Shown: positions 7,745 to 17,028, counted from the stretch's first letter. The stretch is DNA of 64,000 bases from Streptomyces bacillaris (GCF_003268675.1 NZ_CP029378.1:1240001-1304000); one strand, 5' to 3'. Numbers and translations are program-made. Notes: generated by a model from the letters alone, not told the origin.

Positions 7745-9535
7745 TCAGGGGCGGGCGGTCGTCGTGGCGCGGCTGCCGGACCAGGCGCGCCAGAGTGCCG
7801 CGTACGGGCCTTCCGCGGTGCGCAGTTCGTCGTGGGTGCCGCTCTCGACGACCCGGCCGGCCTCCAGGACCACGACCCGGTCGGCGGCGACGGCCTGGGT
7901 GAGGCGGTGGGCGACGATCAGGGCGGTCCGGCCGGCGAGGGCGACCCCGGCGGAGCGCTCCAGGGTGCGGGCGCCCGCGCTGCCCGCCTCGGCGGTGGCC
8001 TCGTCGAGGACGGCGACCGGGGGGTCGGCCAGGACGAGCCGGGCGAGGGCGAGTTGCTGGGCTCGGGCGGGGTCGAGGCGGTGACCGCCTTCTCCCACGA
8101 CGGTGGCGAGCCCCTCGGGCAGGGCCTCGGCCCACTCCAGCGCGTGCACGGTGGCGAGAGCGGTACGGAGGTCGGCGTCGGTGGCGTCCGGGCGGGCGAG
8201 GCGGAGGTCCTCGGCGAGGGTGCCCGTGAAGACATGGACCTCCTGGGTGACCAGGACGACGGAGGGACCCGTCTCCTCCTCCGCCGCCGCGGAGACCGAG
8301 CCACCGGTGGGCTGCTGGACCCCCGCGACGATGCGGGCCAGCGTGGATTTCCCGGCGCCGCTCGTGCCTACGAGAGCCACGTGTTCGCCCGCGCGGAGGG
8401 TGAGGGAGACCTCGTGGAGGACCGTGCGGCCGGGCCCGTACGCATGGCTCACGGCGTCGACGGTGACGGCCGCGCCGGGCTCGGACCGCTGCCCCGGCAG
8501 CCGTACCGCGTTCTCCTCCAGATCGGTCACCCCGACCAGCCGCGCCAGCCCGGCCGCCGCGGACTGGGCCTCGTCGAGCAGGACCAGGGCCGCGTTGACG
8601 GGCCCGAAGAGGCTGTGGAAGTAGAGGGCGGCGGCCGTCGCCGTGCCGATGGAGACGGACCCGTCGCGGACCAGGAAGAACCCGGTGACCAGGACGGCGG
8701 CCAGCCCCACGTACTCCGCGATGTGCAGCCGGGCGTAGAACCCGAGCACCAGGTGGACGCTGCGCATGGTCAGCTCGACGGCCTTGCGCGAGGCCCGGGC
8801 GGTCTTCTCGGTGTGCTGCCCCTCCAGCCGGTGGCCGCGTACGGTCACCGCTCCCCCGATGGTCTCCAGGAGCTGCTGCTGCTGGGCTCCGTTGGCGACC
8901 CGCTGGTCGGCGTAGACGGTGGTGGCCCGGCGCACGTACCACCGGGCGGTGAGCGCCTGGACGGGTACGGCGAGGAGCGCGGCGAGCAGGAACCGTACGT
9001 CCAGCAGGGCCATCGCCCCGAGCGTCAGCACGATCGCGAGGACCGAGCGCGCCATCTCGGGCAGCGCGGAGCGGACGGCCTCCGCGACCCGGGCGACGTC
9101 CCCGGTGACCCGGGCGGTGAGGTCGCCGGACCCGGCGCGCTCCAGCCGGTCGGCGGGGAGGTGCAGGGCCCGCTCGACGAACTGTTCGCGCAGCCGGGCG
9201 AGTACGGTCTCGCCGAGCCGGGCGACCTGGGTCAGCCCGTACGTGGTGGTGGCGCCCTGGACGACGGCGACCGCCAGCAGGAGGACGACGGGCAGGGTCA
9301 GCGCGTCGGCGGGGCGGCCGTCGGCCACGATGTCGACGATGCGGCCGAGCAGCGGCTGGACCAGGAGCCCGACGGCCGTCGCGCCGACGAGCACGCCGAG
9401 GCCCAGGAGCGCGCGGCCCCGGTCCGGGCGGATCAGGGTGCGCAGGGCGGCCCGGGTGCGGGCACCGGTGGCGATGGGCAGCAGGTCGGCACTGTCGGCG
9501 GCCGCGCCCGCTGCGCCCGATGGAGTGCTGGTCAT
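7745..9535 (-). CDS. ABC exporter half-transporter, subunit with intact Walker motifs
   Basis: A 596-residue protein with an N-terminal six-helix exporter domain and a C-terminal nucleotide-binding domain. Walker A is canonical (VGTSGAGKST) and Walker B carries the catalytic Glu (VAVLDEATAE). The signature region, however, reads LDPARAQQ instead of LSGGQ. Its ATG overlaps the stop of the upstream half-transporter gene (ATGA, 9532-9535), so the two are almost certainly co-translated and form a heterodimer. The substrate is unknown; siderophore or drug export are options. Confidence 0.92.
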   Translation of the reverse strand: MTSTPSGAAGAAADSADLLPIATGARTRAALRTLIRPDRGRALLGLGVLVGATAVGLLVQPLLGRIVDIVADGRPADALTLPVVLLLAVAVVQGATTTYGLTQVARLGETVLARLREQFVERALHLPADRLERAGSGDLTARVTGDVARVAEAVRSALPEMARSVLAIVLTLGAMALLDVRFLLAALLAVPVQALTARWYVRRATTVYADQRVANGAQQQQLLETIGGAVTVRGHRLEGQHTEKTARASRKAVELTMRSVHLVLGFYARLHIAEYVGLAAVLVTGFFLVRDGSVSIGTATAAALYFHSLFGPVNAALVLLDEAQSAAAGLARLVGVTDLEENAVRLPGQRSEPGAAVTVDAVSHAYGPGRTVLHEVSLTLRAGEHVALVGTSGAGKSTLARIVAGVQQPTGGSVSAAAEEETGPSVVLVTQEVHVFTGTLAEDLRLARPDATDADLRTALATVHALEWAEALPEGLATVVGEGGHRLDPARAQQLALARLVLADPPVAVLDEATAEAGSAGARTLERSAGVALAGRTALIVAHRLTQAVAADRVVVLEAGRVVESGTHDELRTAEGPYAALWRAWSGSRATTTARP

Positions 9536-11313
9536 GTGAGCACCGCCGAGCGGTAGACGGGATGGTCGCGTACGAGGTCCTCGTGCGGGGCCTCGGCATT
9601 GACGGTGCCGCCGTCGATGAGGACGACCCGGTCGGTGGCGGCGAGCAGGGCGGGGCTGCTGGTGACGAGGACCGTGGTGCGGCCGGTGCGGGCTCGGCGG
9701 ATCCCGGTGGCGATCCGGGCCTCGGTGGCGGCGTCGACGGCGGTGGTCGGGTCGTGCACGACGAGGACGGACCGGTCGGCGGCGAGCGCCCGGGCCAGGG
9801 CGACGCGCTGGCGCTGGCCCCCGGAGAGGGAACTGCCGCGCTCCCCGATCCGCCCGGCGGTGCCACCGGGCAGGGTGGCGGCGACCTCGTCGACGGCGGC
9901 GGCGTCCATGGCGGGGTGCGGGTCGGCTCCGGCGGGGGCGGCGGCCGTGACGTTGTCGAGGAGGGTGCCGTCGAAGAGCTGGGCGTCGTGCTCGGCCACC
10001 AGGAGCGTGGAGCGCAGGGCGGCGGGCGCGAGTTCGGTGAGGGGGGTGCCGTCGAGTTCGATGCGCCCCCGGTCGGGGTCGCATCGGCGGGCGAGGCAGC
10101 GGAGGAGGGTGGCCGCGTCGGCGGTGTCGGTGACAACGATGCCGAGGTGCTCACCGGCCCGGACGGTGAGATCGATCCCGTCGAGTCCGCCGTGCCCGAG
10201 GCGGTGCAGGCGGAGTTCACCGGGGGTGGGGGTGGCTGCGGTGGTGGGGGCGTCCGGTCCGGTGGCGGCGGAGGCGGGGGTGTCCGTTCCGGACGCCGTC
10301 CGCGCAGCGGCGCCGGGAACGGCGTCCGGTTCCACCGTGCCGCCCGTCGTCTCGCCCGGCGCGGCCAGCACGTCCGCGATCCGGGCGGCGGACGCGCGGG
10401 CCTTGGCGAGTTCGGCGCCGACCCAGGCCAGTACGGCGATCGGGCCGGGCAGGAAGAGGGCGAGGCCGACGGCGGAGACGAGGGCCCCGAGGCCGATGGA
10501 GCCGCTGAGCACCAGGCGGCCGCCGACGAGGGCGACCAGCGCGATGAAGGCCCCGGTGAGGGTGAGCATCAGGCCGGTCTGGAGGGCGGCGGCGCGGGCG
10601 GCGCGCACGTTGGCCTCCCGGGACGCCTGGCTGGTGGCCCGGTAGCGGGCGACGGCCGCGCGCTCCGCCCGGAGCCCCTTGAGCACCCGGACCCCGGCGA
10701 CCAGGTCGGCGGCGACCCCGGAGGCGTGGGCGGCCCGCTCCTGCTCGGCCTCGCTGCGGTGCTCCAGCGGGCGGGCGAGGTAGTGGCCCAGCGCCATGAG
10801 GACCGGGGCGCCGACCAGTACGAGGAGACCGAGCGGGACGGAGGCCCGGAGCAGCAGGACCGCGCCCGCGACGACCCCGACGACGGCGGCGATGCCGAGG
10901 GTGAGGGCCATGTTGAGGGCCCCGACCCGCCGGGCGTCCTCGGTGGCCACGTTGACCAGGGCCCCGGGCGGCCGCCCGGCCTCGGCGCCGCCGTGCGGGG
11001 CGAGGACCCGGCGTACGACGTCGAGACGCAGCCGGTGCGCGGCCTGCTCGGCGGCACGCTCCCCGGCCCGGGCGCCGAAGCGGAAGCCGTACGAGAGCAT
11101 CGCGTAGACCACGGCGAGGACCACCAGCCACAGGGCCAGCGCTCCCCCGTCGGGGCGGACCACGGCCCGGTCGACGATGAGCCCGATGAGTACGGGGACG
11201 AGGGCCTCGCCGGTCTGGTGGGCGGCGCCCAGCAGCGAACCGACGACGACGTCCCGGCGCTGCCCTGCGACGGCGCGGCGGATGACACCGCGCCCGGACG
11301 TGTCAGCCCCCAC
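9532..11313 (-). CDS. ABC exporter half-transporter, subunit with degenerate ATP site
   Basis: A 593-residue half-transporter with an N-terminal membrane domain and a C-terminal ATPase domain. The Walker A position reads GIVVTDTADAATLL, with no Gly-Lys-Ser/Thr, and Walker B reads VLVVHDP, where Pro replaces the catalytic Glu. The signature LSGGQRQRVALARAL is perfect. I chose the GTG at 11313 because GGGAGGAG lies just upstream. An ATG at 11394 would add 27 residues without homology-like character. A possible iron box lies about 85 bp upstream of the start. Confidence 0.9.
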   Translation of the reverse strand: MGADTSGRGVIRRAVAGQRRDVVVGSLLGAAHQTGEALVPVLIGLIVDRAVVRPDGGALALWLVVLAVVYAMLSYGFRFGARAGERAAEQAAHRLRLDVVRRVLAPHGGAEAGRPPGALVNVATEDARRVGALNMALTLGIAAVVGVVAGAVLLLRASVPLGLLVLVGAPVLMALGHYLARPLEHRSEAEQERAAHASGVAADLVAGVRVLKGLRAERAAVARYRATSQASREANVRAARAAALQTGLMLTLTGAFIALVALVGGRLVLSGSIGLGALVSAVGLALFLPGPIAVLAWVGAELAKARASAARIADVLAAPGETTGGTVEPDAVPGAAARTASGTDTPASAATGPDAPTTAATPTPGELRLHRLGHGGLDGIDLTVRAGEHLGIVVTDTADAATLLRCLARRCDPDRGRIELDGTPLTELAPAALRSTLLVAEHDAQLFDGTLLDNVTAAAPAGADPHPAMDAAAVDEVAATLPGGTAGRIGERGSSLSGGQRQRVALARALAADRSVLVVHDPTTAVDAATEARIATGIRRARTGRTTVLVTSSPALLAATDRVVLIDGGTVNAEAPHEDLVRDHPVYRSAVLT

Positions 11314-11396
11314 CCACCTGCTCCTCCCAGCGTGTACCGGACCATGTACCGGACAGAGAGGAGGGGCGATTTTCAGCCATCCGTCTCCAGCCAAAC

Positions 11397-11415
11397 GAAA
11401 GCAAGGCTAACCCGG
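11397..11415 (-). promoter_or_regulatory. Possible DmdR/IdeR-type iron box
   Basis: Read on the minus strand this is CCGGGTTAGCCTTGCTTTC. The left half matches the actinobacterial iron-box half-site (AGGTTAGCCT-like) well; the right half is degenerate. It lies upstream of the ABC exporter pair. The call rests on visual comparison with the recalled consensus only. Confidence 0.35.
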
Positions 11416-11544
11416 CCGCGCCCGGTTCCGGTCCCCTGCCCCCCGGCTCCGGCTCCGTATGCGCGACCGCGCCCGGCCCCGTGTGAGCGACCGCGTCCGG
11501 TCCATACGCACGACCCTGCCCCCTGCCCCACGGCACGCGCAGGC

Positions 11545-11928
11545 TCAGACCTCCGCGAACGGGTCGTCGGCGAACGGGGTCGCCTGGTGGAAGTAGAGGC
11601 GCCACCCCGCGCCGGTCAGCCGCCACAGGGAGCTGCGGTGGGAGCGGAGCCCCTTGGACTCGGTGTCGAAGGTGAGGTGCACCACGTCCGAGCAGAGCTC
11701 CTCGCCCTGCATCCGGGAGGCGGTGAGCGGGCCGGGGCGCGGGGCGTCGTCGGCGGTGAGCGCCGCAATAGTCGTCTCCCGGTTCCAGAGCCGGCCGCTG
11801 GTGCCGATCTCCCGGAACTCCGGGTGCAGCAGGGCGGCGAGGAGCTCCGCGGAGGCGCGTACCACCGGGTCCAGCAGGCGGAGTTCGCCTTCGATGGCCG
11901 CGGCGACGGCGGGCGAGGGCTCAGACAC
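11545..11928 (-). CDS. SnoaL-like/DUF4440 family protein
   Basis: A 127-residue single-domain protein of the NTF2-like fold. It has the DUF4440 pattern: LLDPVVRASAELLAALLHPEFREIGTSGRLW near the start, then LTFDTESKGLRSHRSSLWRL and WRLYFHQATPF at the end. The family includes many small cytoplasmic proteins of unclear role. The GTG start at 11928 overlaps the stop of the DUF1697 gene by 8 nt, so the two are cotranscribed. The 130 bp downstream contain degenerate C/G-rich repeats and no gene. Confidence 0.85.
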   Translation of the reverse strand: MSEPSPAVAAAIEGELRLLDPVVRASAELLAALLHPEFREIGTSGRLWNRETTIAALTADDAPRPGPLTASRMQGEELCSDVVHLTFDTESKGLRSHRSSLWRLTGAGWRLYFHQATPFADDPFAEV

Positions 11929-12469
11929 GGGTCATCTCCACGAGTTTCGCCACGGTGTTCCAGTTGCGGGTGGTGGCGGTGAGGCCCTGCGTCTGGCGGG
12001 GGCGCGCCAGCGCCTCGGCCAGCTTGGAGCGGCCGAGTCCGTCGGGGGCGTACAGATAGAGGCAGCGGTCACCGAGAGCGAAGGCCTCGGGCAGGAACGT
12101 CTCGGCGTCGAGTGCGGCGAAGCGGTCGGCGTCGACGGGGCGGTCGAAGTAGGTGACGTGGAGCTGCCTGCCCTCCAGCTCGGCGGCGGGGTAGGGACAG
12201 GCCTCGGCGACGGCGGCGAGGTAGGCGCCGCTGCGGACGACGCAGCCGACGGGGAAGCCGAACCGCTCGTGGACGGCCCGCTCCAGGGCGGCGGCCAAGG
12301 CGTCCTCGTCCTCGGTCCCGCTGCGGAAGGCGGCGTTGCCGCTCTGGAGGTGGGTGGCGATGTCGGTGTGCCCCAGTTCGGCGAGGACGGTGCGCAGTTC
12401 GGCCATCGGGACCCTCTTGTGGCCGCTCACGTTGATCCCGCGCAGCAGGGCCGCGTACTTCGTCGTCAT
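11921..12469 (-). CDS. DUF1697 family protein
   Basis: A 182-residue protein that begins with the hallmark TKYAALLRGINVSGHKRVPMAELR and contains THLQSGNAAFRS, both diagnostic of DUF1697. The C-terminal GLTATTRNWNTVAKL motif is also typical. Its function is unknown. The ATG at 12469 gives the usual family length; the much longer open frame upstream is a shadow of the protease gene. It heads a two-gene unit with the DUF4440 gene. Confidence 0.93.
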   Translation of the reverse strand: MTTKYAALLRGINVSGHKRVPMAELRTVLAELGHTDIATHLQSGNAAFRSGTEDEDALAAALERAVHERFGFPVGCVVRSGAYLAAVAEACPYPAAELEGRQLHVTYFDRPVDADRFAALDAETFLPEAFALGDRCLYLYAPDGLGRSKLAEALARPRQTQGLTATTRNWNTVAKLVEMTRV

Positions 12470-12560
12470 GGCGCCCCACACTAGGACGATCTTCCGCCCG
12501 GCGCGCAGCCGCCGCGCCCCGTGGGGGAGGGCGCGGCGACGGCTGTGGGTGGGGGGTGTG

Positions 12561-12594
12561 GCCGGACGGTGGCGGTGGGGCGCCACCGTCCGGC
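12561..12594. terminator. Terminator-like hairpin after the protease gene
   Basis: A 14-bp perfect inverted repeat (12561-12574 and 12581-12594) with a 6-nt loop lies 19 bp beyond the stop of the minus-strand protease gene. Confidence 0.75.
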
Positions 12595-12612
12595 AGGAGT
12601 GGTGCGTGGTGA

Positions 12613-13818
12613 CTACTCGACGATCTTGAGGAGCTTGTTCGCCGTGCCCTCGGTCGCGTTGGAGATGGCGTCCGGGGTGGCTCCCTCGGTCAGCGCCGTG
12701 GCGACCGCCTCCGGGGTGGCGTCCGGGTTGCCCGCCAGGTAGACGGCGGCGGCACCGACGACGTGCGGGGTCGCCATGGACGTACCGGAGATGGTGTTGG
12801 TGCCGGTGTCGCTGTCGTTCCAGGTCGACGTGATGTCCGAGCCCGGGGCGTAGATGTCCACGATGGAGCCGTAGTTGGAGAAGGAGGACTGCTCGTCGGC
12901 CTCCGTGGACGAGGCGACGGTGATCGCCTCGGGGACGCGGGCGGGCGAGACCTGCCCGGCGTCGCTGGACTCGTTGCCCGCGGCCACACCGAAGGTGACG
13001 CCCGCGGCGATGGCCTTCTGGACGGCCGCGTCGAGGGCCGGGTCGGCTCCGCCGCCGAGGCTCATGTTGGCGACGGACGGGCCGGACGCGTTGGCGGCGA
13101 CCCAGTCGATACCGGCGATGACCTGCTCGGTGGTGCCCGAGCCGTTGTCGTCCAGGACGCGGACGGCGACGATCTTGGCCTTCTTGGCGACACCGTGCGA
13201 GGCCCCGGCGATGGTGCCCGCCACGTGGGTGCCGTGCCCGTTGCCGTCGTCGGCGTCGTCGTCGTTGTCCACGGCGTCGAAGCCGGAGGTGGCACGGCCC
13301 TCGAAGTCCTCGTGGGTGACGCGGACCCCGGTGTCGATGACGTACGCGGTGACGCCCTCGCCCGCGCTGTCGGGGTAGTTGTACGCGTTGTCGCCCGCGG
13401 TCTCGGTCTGGTCGATGCGGTCCAGACCCCACGACGGGGGGTTCTCCTGCGTGGCGTTGATGCTGAACTTCTTGTTCTGCACCACCTTGGCGACGGCCGG
13501 GTCGGCGGCGAGGCGCTTGGCCTCGGTCTCCGAAAGGCCGCTGGCGGAGAAGCCGTTGATGCTGGAGGAGTAGTTGCGCTGGAGCTTGCCGCCGTACTCC
13601 TTGGCGAGCTTGGACTTGTCCGCCTTCTCGCCCAGCATGACGATGTAGCTGCCGGCGACGGCGGTCTCGGCGTCCGCGCCGTAGACCGTGCCCATGGGGG
13701 CCGGCGCGGCTCCGGCGAACGAGGTTCCGAACAGGGTGACTCCGGCTGCGGCTGCCACGGCGGTGATCGCGGCGGTCAGCTTGGTCCGGCGAGTGACGGT
13801 GCGCTGGTGCTTGGCCAT
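12613..13818 (-). CDS. Secreted subtilisin-like serine protease (S8 family)
   Basis: A 401-residue prepro-protease. Residues 1-38 form a signal peptide; about 55-125 form an inhibitor I9 propeptide (AGSYIVMLGEKADKSKL). The catalytic domain has Asp162 (VIDTGVRVTHEDF), His195 (GNGHGTHVAG), oxyanion Asn282 (VAAGNESSD) and Ser347 (SGTSMATPHVVG). It should act outside the cell after autoprocessing. The ATG at 13818 begins a normal signal peptide and has GGAG about 11 nt upstream; the earlier ATG at 13914 would mask the signal. A hairpin follows the gene. Confidence 0.95.
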   Translation of the reverse strand: MAKHQRTVTRRTKLTAAITAVAAAAGVTLFGTSFAGAAPAPMGTVYGADAETAVAGSYIVMLGEKADKSKLAKEYGGKLQRNYSSSINGFSASGLSETEAKRLAADPAVAKVVQNKKFSINATQENPPSWGLDRIDQTETAGDNAYNYPDSAGEGVTAYVIDTGVRVTHEDFEGRATSGFDAVDNDDDADDGNGHGTHVAGTIAGASHGVAKKAKIVAVRVLDDNGSGTTEQVIAGIDWVAANASGPSVANMSLGGGADPALDAAVQKAIAAGVTFGVAAGNESSDAGQVSPARVPEAITVASSTEADEQSSFSNYGSIVDIYAPGSDITSTWNDSDTGTNTISGTSMATPHVVGAAAVYLAGNPDATPEAVATALTEGATPDAISNATEGTANKLLKIVE

Positions 13819-14355
13819 GAAGAGGGGTCTCCTCGTCAATCTCTGTGGGGGGATTGACCTCCGGCCGGAAGATCTCCGGGGGTTGGCTCGAAACCCTGAC
13901 CGATTGACGAGCACAGATCAAGACCCCCTTGCAGCTGTGACTTACTCAACAAGCTTTCATAACAAGGAATCGGCCATGGCGTGTCACAACGGGCAGCGAG
14001 CGGCAACGGCCCGGCAACAGTGCCGGAACGGCGAACCGCGAAGAGGGTTCTTACCCGGGGAAACACCAGGTCACGGGCGGGTCCGAGCCGCTCCTCCCAC
14101 CGCGTGCCGCAGGCGCGTTCACCCGAAACCGGTGCCGCCGGGCGCAGTTGGGTATGCGTGAAGACCTGTGAACGTGCGTGAAGAAGTGCGCAAGAGGGGT
14201 GAAGTCCCCTGCCGGAGGTGTGGAGCCCCCCGGTGGGTGCGTGCAGATGCAACGACCATGCGCCTCGCACATACGGACGCCCGTCCCGGACCACCGTGTT
14301 CCGCGATGGCCCGGGACGGGGCGGACAACGTCCGGATATCAGTCCGACCGATCCG
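13819..14355. other. Long gap upstream of the protease gene, no convincing gene
   Basis: About 540 bp with no frame showing both a ribosome binding site and protein-like composition. It must carry the promoter and leader of the minus-strand protease gene. An AT-richer stretch at 13920-13980, unusual for this window, is the likeliest promoter area. Several GTGAAG-like heptamers cluster at 14158-14185 and a small hairpin lies near 14194-14210. No operator was identified. Confidence 0.5.
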
Positions 14356-14458
14356 CTCAGCGAGGCGGTTCGGCTTCCCCCTCAACGAGGCAGTTCCGTC
14401 TCCGCCCTCAGCGAGGCAGCTCGGCTTCTGCCCTCAGCGAGGCAGTTCGGCTTCGATG
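14356..14458 (-). repeat. Four imperfect tandem copies of the glycosyltransferase 3' end
   Basis: Copies start at 14356, 14381, 14407 and 14433, with periods of 25-26 bp. The last copy is the real end of the glycosyltransferase gene, including its TGA and the codons for the final residues. The other three lie downstream of the stop and carry the same core (ctcagcgaggcagttcggct, with one to three changes). They look like duplications of the gene terminus. Confidence 0.85.
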
Positions 14459-15645
14459 AGGTCGGCGGCCCGGAGCGTGCCGCCCTCCTTCGCCATCTGC
14501 TCGCGCAGCCGCGCCGACCGCTCGGCCACCTCCGGGTCTCCGACCAGGGCGAGGACCGCCTCGCGCAGCGTCGCCGCGTCGGCCTCCTCCATCGGGACGT
14601 GCCGGGCCACCCCGAGCGCCTGGAGCATGTCGGCGTTGCCGAACTGGTCGACGGCCTGCGGCACGGCCACCATCGGCGTTCCCGTGGCGAGCCCTTCCTG
14701 ACTGCCGCCCGCCCCGGCATGGGTGATGAACGCGTCGGCCTGCTTCAGCACCGCCAACTGCGGGACCCACGGATGGACTTCCACGTTCGCCGGTACGTCG
14801 CCCAGCTCGGCCGGGTCGACGTGCGCGCCGATCTGGAGCACCACGTGCCAGCCGGGCAGGCCACCGAAGGCCGCCACACACTCCCGGTAGAAGGCGGGCT
14901 GCTTGGTGAACGAGGAGCCGAGCGAGACCAGGAGCACCTTCTCCACCCCGGCCGGCCGCTCCCACTCCCCCTGGTCGGCCCGGTCGCCCTGGCAGGCGCC
15001 GACGAAGGTGAACATCCCGTGGTCCACCCGGTCCGCGTTGGGCTGGAGCGCCTCGGGGATCAGGACCAGGCCGCGGCGCGGGCGGGCCACGAAGTCGTCG
15101 CTGGAGAGATGGCCGAGGCCGTTCTCGGTGAGCCAGGCCGCGAAGCGGTCGTAGTACGCCCGGCCGCGCTCGGTCTGCTTCATCTCGGCGGTCATCGGCT
15201 CGCCGATCTCCTTCTCGTACCCCTCCCAGGGCACCAGGTTGGGCCAGAGGGAGACGGCGGGGACGCCCCAGCGGTGGGCGAGGACGCGGGCGGGGTAGGA
15301 GGTGATGTCGTGCAGGACGAGATCGGGCTCGTCCCCGTCGAAGGCGGCGGCGAGCTGCGGCAGCGCCTGCACGGCGTCGTCGAGGAAGGGTTCGAGGTTG
15401 TCGATCAGCTCGGTGCCCCAGGCCTCGGGGTCCTCCTCGGTCGGCAGGGTCGAGGTGTAGATGACCGGCTCGGCGCCGGTGGCGGCGACCTTCCCGGCGA
15501 ACGAGGCGGGGATGGCGTAACTGACGCGGTGCCCACGGCTGACGAGCTCCCGGATGACGTCGAGGCTCGGGTTCACATGTCCGTGGGCGGCGATGGAGAA
15601 CATGGCGATGTGGGCACGCGGTGATTCGGTCATGTGCTTCACCAT
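14434..15645 (-). CDS. Macrolide-type glycosyltransferase, OleD/MgtA-like (GT1)
   Basis: A 403-residue UDP-sugar glycosyltransferase. The N-terminus [20 protein letters not shown] contains the acceptor-site His. The donor-site motif [16 protein letters not shown] and the segment FVGACQGDR are very like S. antibioticus OleD and S. lividans MgtA, which inactivate macrolides by glucosylation. It is cytoplasmic. ATG starts at 15645 and 15633 are both possible; the second gives the family-typical N-terminus. A 17-bp palindrome lies directly upstream. It probably serves in self-protection or in modifying polyketides or flavonoids. Confidence 0.93.
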   Translation of the reverse strand: MVKHMTESPRAHIAMFSIAAHGHVNPSLDVIRELVSRGHRVSYAIPASFAGKVAATGAEPVIYTSTLPTEEDPEAWGTELIDNLEPFLDDAVQALPQLAAAFDGDEPDLVLHDITSYPARVLAHRWGVPAVSLWPNLVPWEGYEKEIGEPMTAEMKQTERGRAYYDRFAAWLTENGLGHLSSDDFVARPRRGLVLIPEALQPNADRVDHGMFTFVGACQGDRADQGEWERPAGVEKVLLVSLGSSFTKQPAFYRECVAAFGGLPGWHVVLQIGAHVDPAELGDVPANVEVHPWVPQLAVLKQADAFITHAGAGGSQEGLATGTPMVAVPQAVDQFGNADMLQALGVARHVPMEEADAATLREAVLALVGDPEVAERSARLREQMAKEGGTLRAADLIEAELPR

Positions 15646-15648
15646 AGG

Positions 15649-15665
15649 CGAGACGGAACGTCTCG
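15649..15665. promoter_or_regulatory. Palindromic operator at the glycosyltransferase start
   Basis: The sequence cgagacggaacgtctcg is a perfect 7-bp inverted repeat around GAA, 3 bp upstream of the first possible start codon. It is followed upstream (minus strand) by the AT-rich TAACTAG, which could be a -10 element. Its size and form suit a TetR-type repressor. No regulator gene is adjacent. Confidence 0.6.
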
Positions 15666-15732
15666 TCTAGTTATTTTGGCGTTCCCTTCCGGAGCCGTTG
15701 CCCGAGGCTTGTCAGCGTCGGCCCCGAGCCGC

Positions 15733-17028
15733 TCAGCGCTGGTAGCGGGCCAGGACCCGGTTGCCGTCGTCGACCAGCCGTCTGCGCAGCTCAGCGGTGT
15801 CGATCGCGCCGCTGTAGTACTCCTGGAGGGCGGGGGTGGCGACCTTGTCCTTCCACTCGGGATAGCCCCGTACGGCCTGCGCGGGCGCCGGACGGAGGTG
15901 CTTCGCGAGCGCCGTCCCGGTGGCCCAGCCGTGCTCGGCGGTGTGCAGGGAGGGGTGGGCGAGGGCGGTGGTGCCGGTGGGCAGCATCCAGTCGCCGCGG
16001 GCGAGGCGGACCATGTTCGGCGGCCGCAGCAGGAAGTCGATGAAGGCGACGGCATCCTTCTTGTACGGACTGTCCTCCGCGACGGAGAGGGTCTGCGGGC
16101 TCACCCCCTGGGCCGGTCCGCCGGGCCCCGCCGGTGCGGGCAGGACCGTCCAGGCGAATCCTTCGGGGGCCTGCTCCACGATCTGCTGGCGGTAGGCGAA
16201 GCCGAGCGGGACCATGGCGTACCGCCCGCCGAAGAAGCCGGGCAGGGTGTCCGAGCCGCCCATGCCCAGGGCCGTACGGGCCGCGCTGCGGTCGGAGTTG
16301 ACCTGGTCGCGGATGGTGCCGGTCACCACCTGGTCGCCCGCCTCGAAGCGCAGCTCGGCCTTGCCGTCCGGGTCGCGGTGGAAGAGTTGTCCACCGCCGG
16401 AGAGGCCCAGGTTGAGGGTGACGGAGACGGGCTCCCTGAGCGGCCAGGCGACCCCGTAGCGGCCGTTCTCGGTCAGCGTCTTGGACACCTCGCGAAACTC
16501 CGCCCAGCTCCAGGGACGCTCCGGCGTCGGGATGCGGGCGCCCGAGGCTTTCAGCAGCTTCGTGTTGGCGATGAGGACGCGCGGCTCCTGGAGGAAGGGG
16601 ACACCGTAGATCCCGCCGTCGAAGGTGGTGGTGCGCCAGGACTGTTCGGGGATGTCGGCCTTCAGCCGGTCGGGGAGGAGGGAGCGCAGGTCGGTGAGGT
16701 AGCCGCCGTACGCGAAGTCCGCGAGGTCGTCGGAGGCGTCGTGGATGATGTCGGGCGCCTCACCGCCCTCGAAGGAGGTCAGGAGCTGGTCGTGGACGTT
16801 GTCCCAGCTGCCCTGGACATACTCCACCTGGACGTCGGGGTGGGCGGCGTTCCACTCCCGCACCAGCTGCTTGTTGGCGTCGACGGACTCCTTCTGCCAG
16901 GCGAGCGACTGGAACCGGAGCCGGATCGTGCCGTCGGCGTCCCGCCCGTCATCGGTGCTCGAACAGCCGGTGAGCAGCAGGGCGAGGGCGGTGGCGGCCG
17001 CCGCCATCCGCCGGGCCAGGGCGGGCAT
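15733..17028 (-). CDS. Sugar ABC transporter substrate-binding lipoprotein (family 1)
   Basis: A 431-residue extracellular solute-binding protein. Its lipoprotein signal is short, with lipobox LLLTGC and Cys22. The mature part shows the MalE-type pattern: WNAAHPDVQVEYVQGSWD, APDIIHDASDDLADFA, and a C-terminal AVAFIDFLLRPPNMVRLARG. It should bind an oligosaccharide and pass it to the two permeases. Its ATG overlaps the stop of the upstream permease gene (ATGA). Being last in the operon, after the permeases, is less common than being first. Confidence 0.92.
   Translation of the reverse strand: MPALARRMAAAATALALLLTGCSSTDDGRDADGTIRLRFQSLAWQKESVDANKQLVREWNAAHPDVQVEYVQGSWDNVHDQLLTSFEGGEAPDIIHDASDDLADFAYGGYLTDLRSLLPDRLKADIPEQSWRTTTFDGGIYGVPFLQEPRVLIANTKLLKASGARIPTPERPWSWAEFREVSKTLTENGRYGVAWPLREPVSVTLNLGLSGGGQLFHRDPDGKAELRFEAGDQVVTGTIRDQVNSDRSAARTALGMGGSDTLPGFFGGRYAMVPLGFAYRQQIVEQAPEGFAWTVLPAPAGPGGPAQGVSPQTLSVAEDSPYKKDAVAFIDFLLRPPNMVRLARGDWMLPTGTTALAHPSLHTAEHGWATGTALAKHLRPAPAQAVRGYPEWKDKVATPALQEYYSGAIDTAELRRRLVDDGNRVLARYQR

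Noticed and set aside
7611..10220. Long minus-strand frame across the ABC exporter genes
   Set aside because: Frame is an out-of-phase reading of the real half-transporter genes; composition is Pro/Arg/Ser-rich without motifs.
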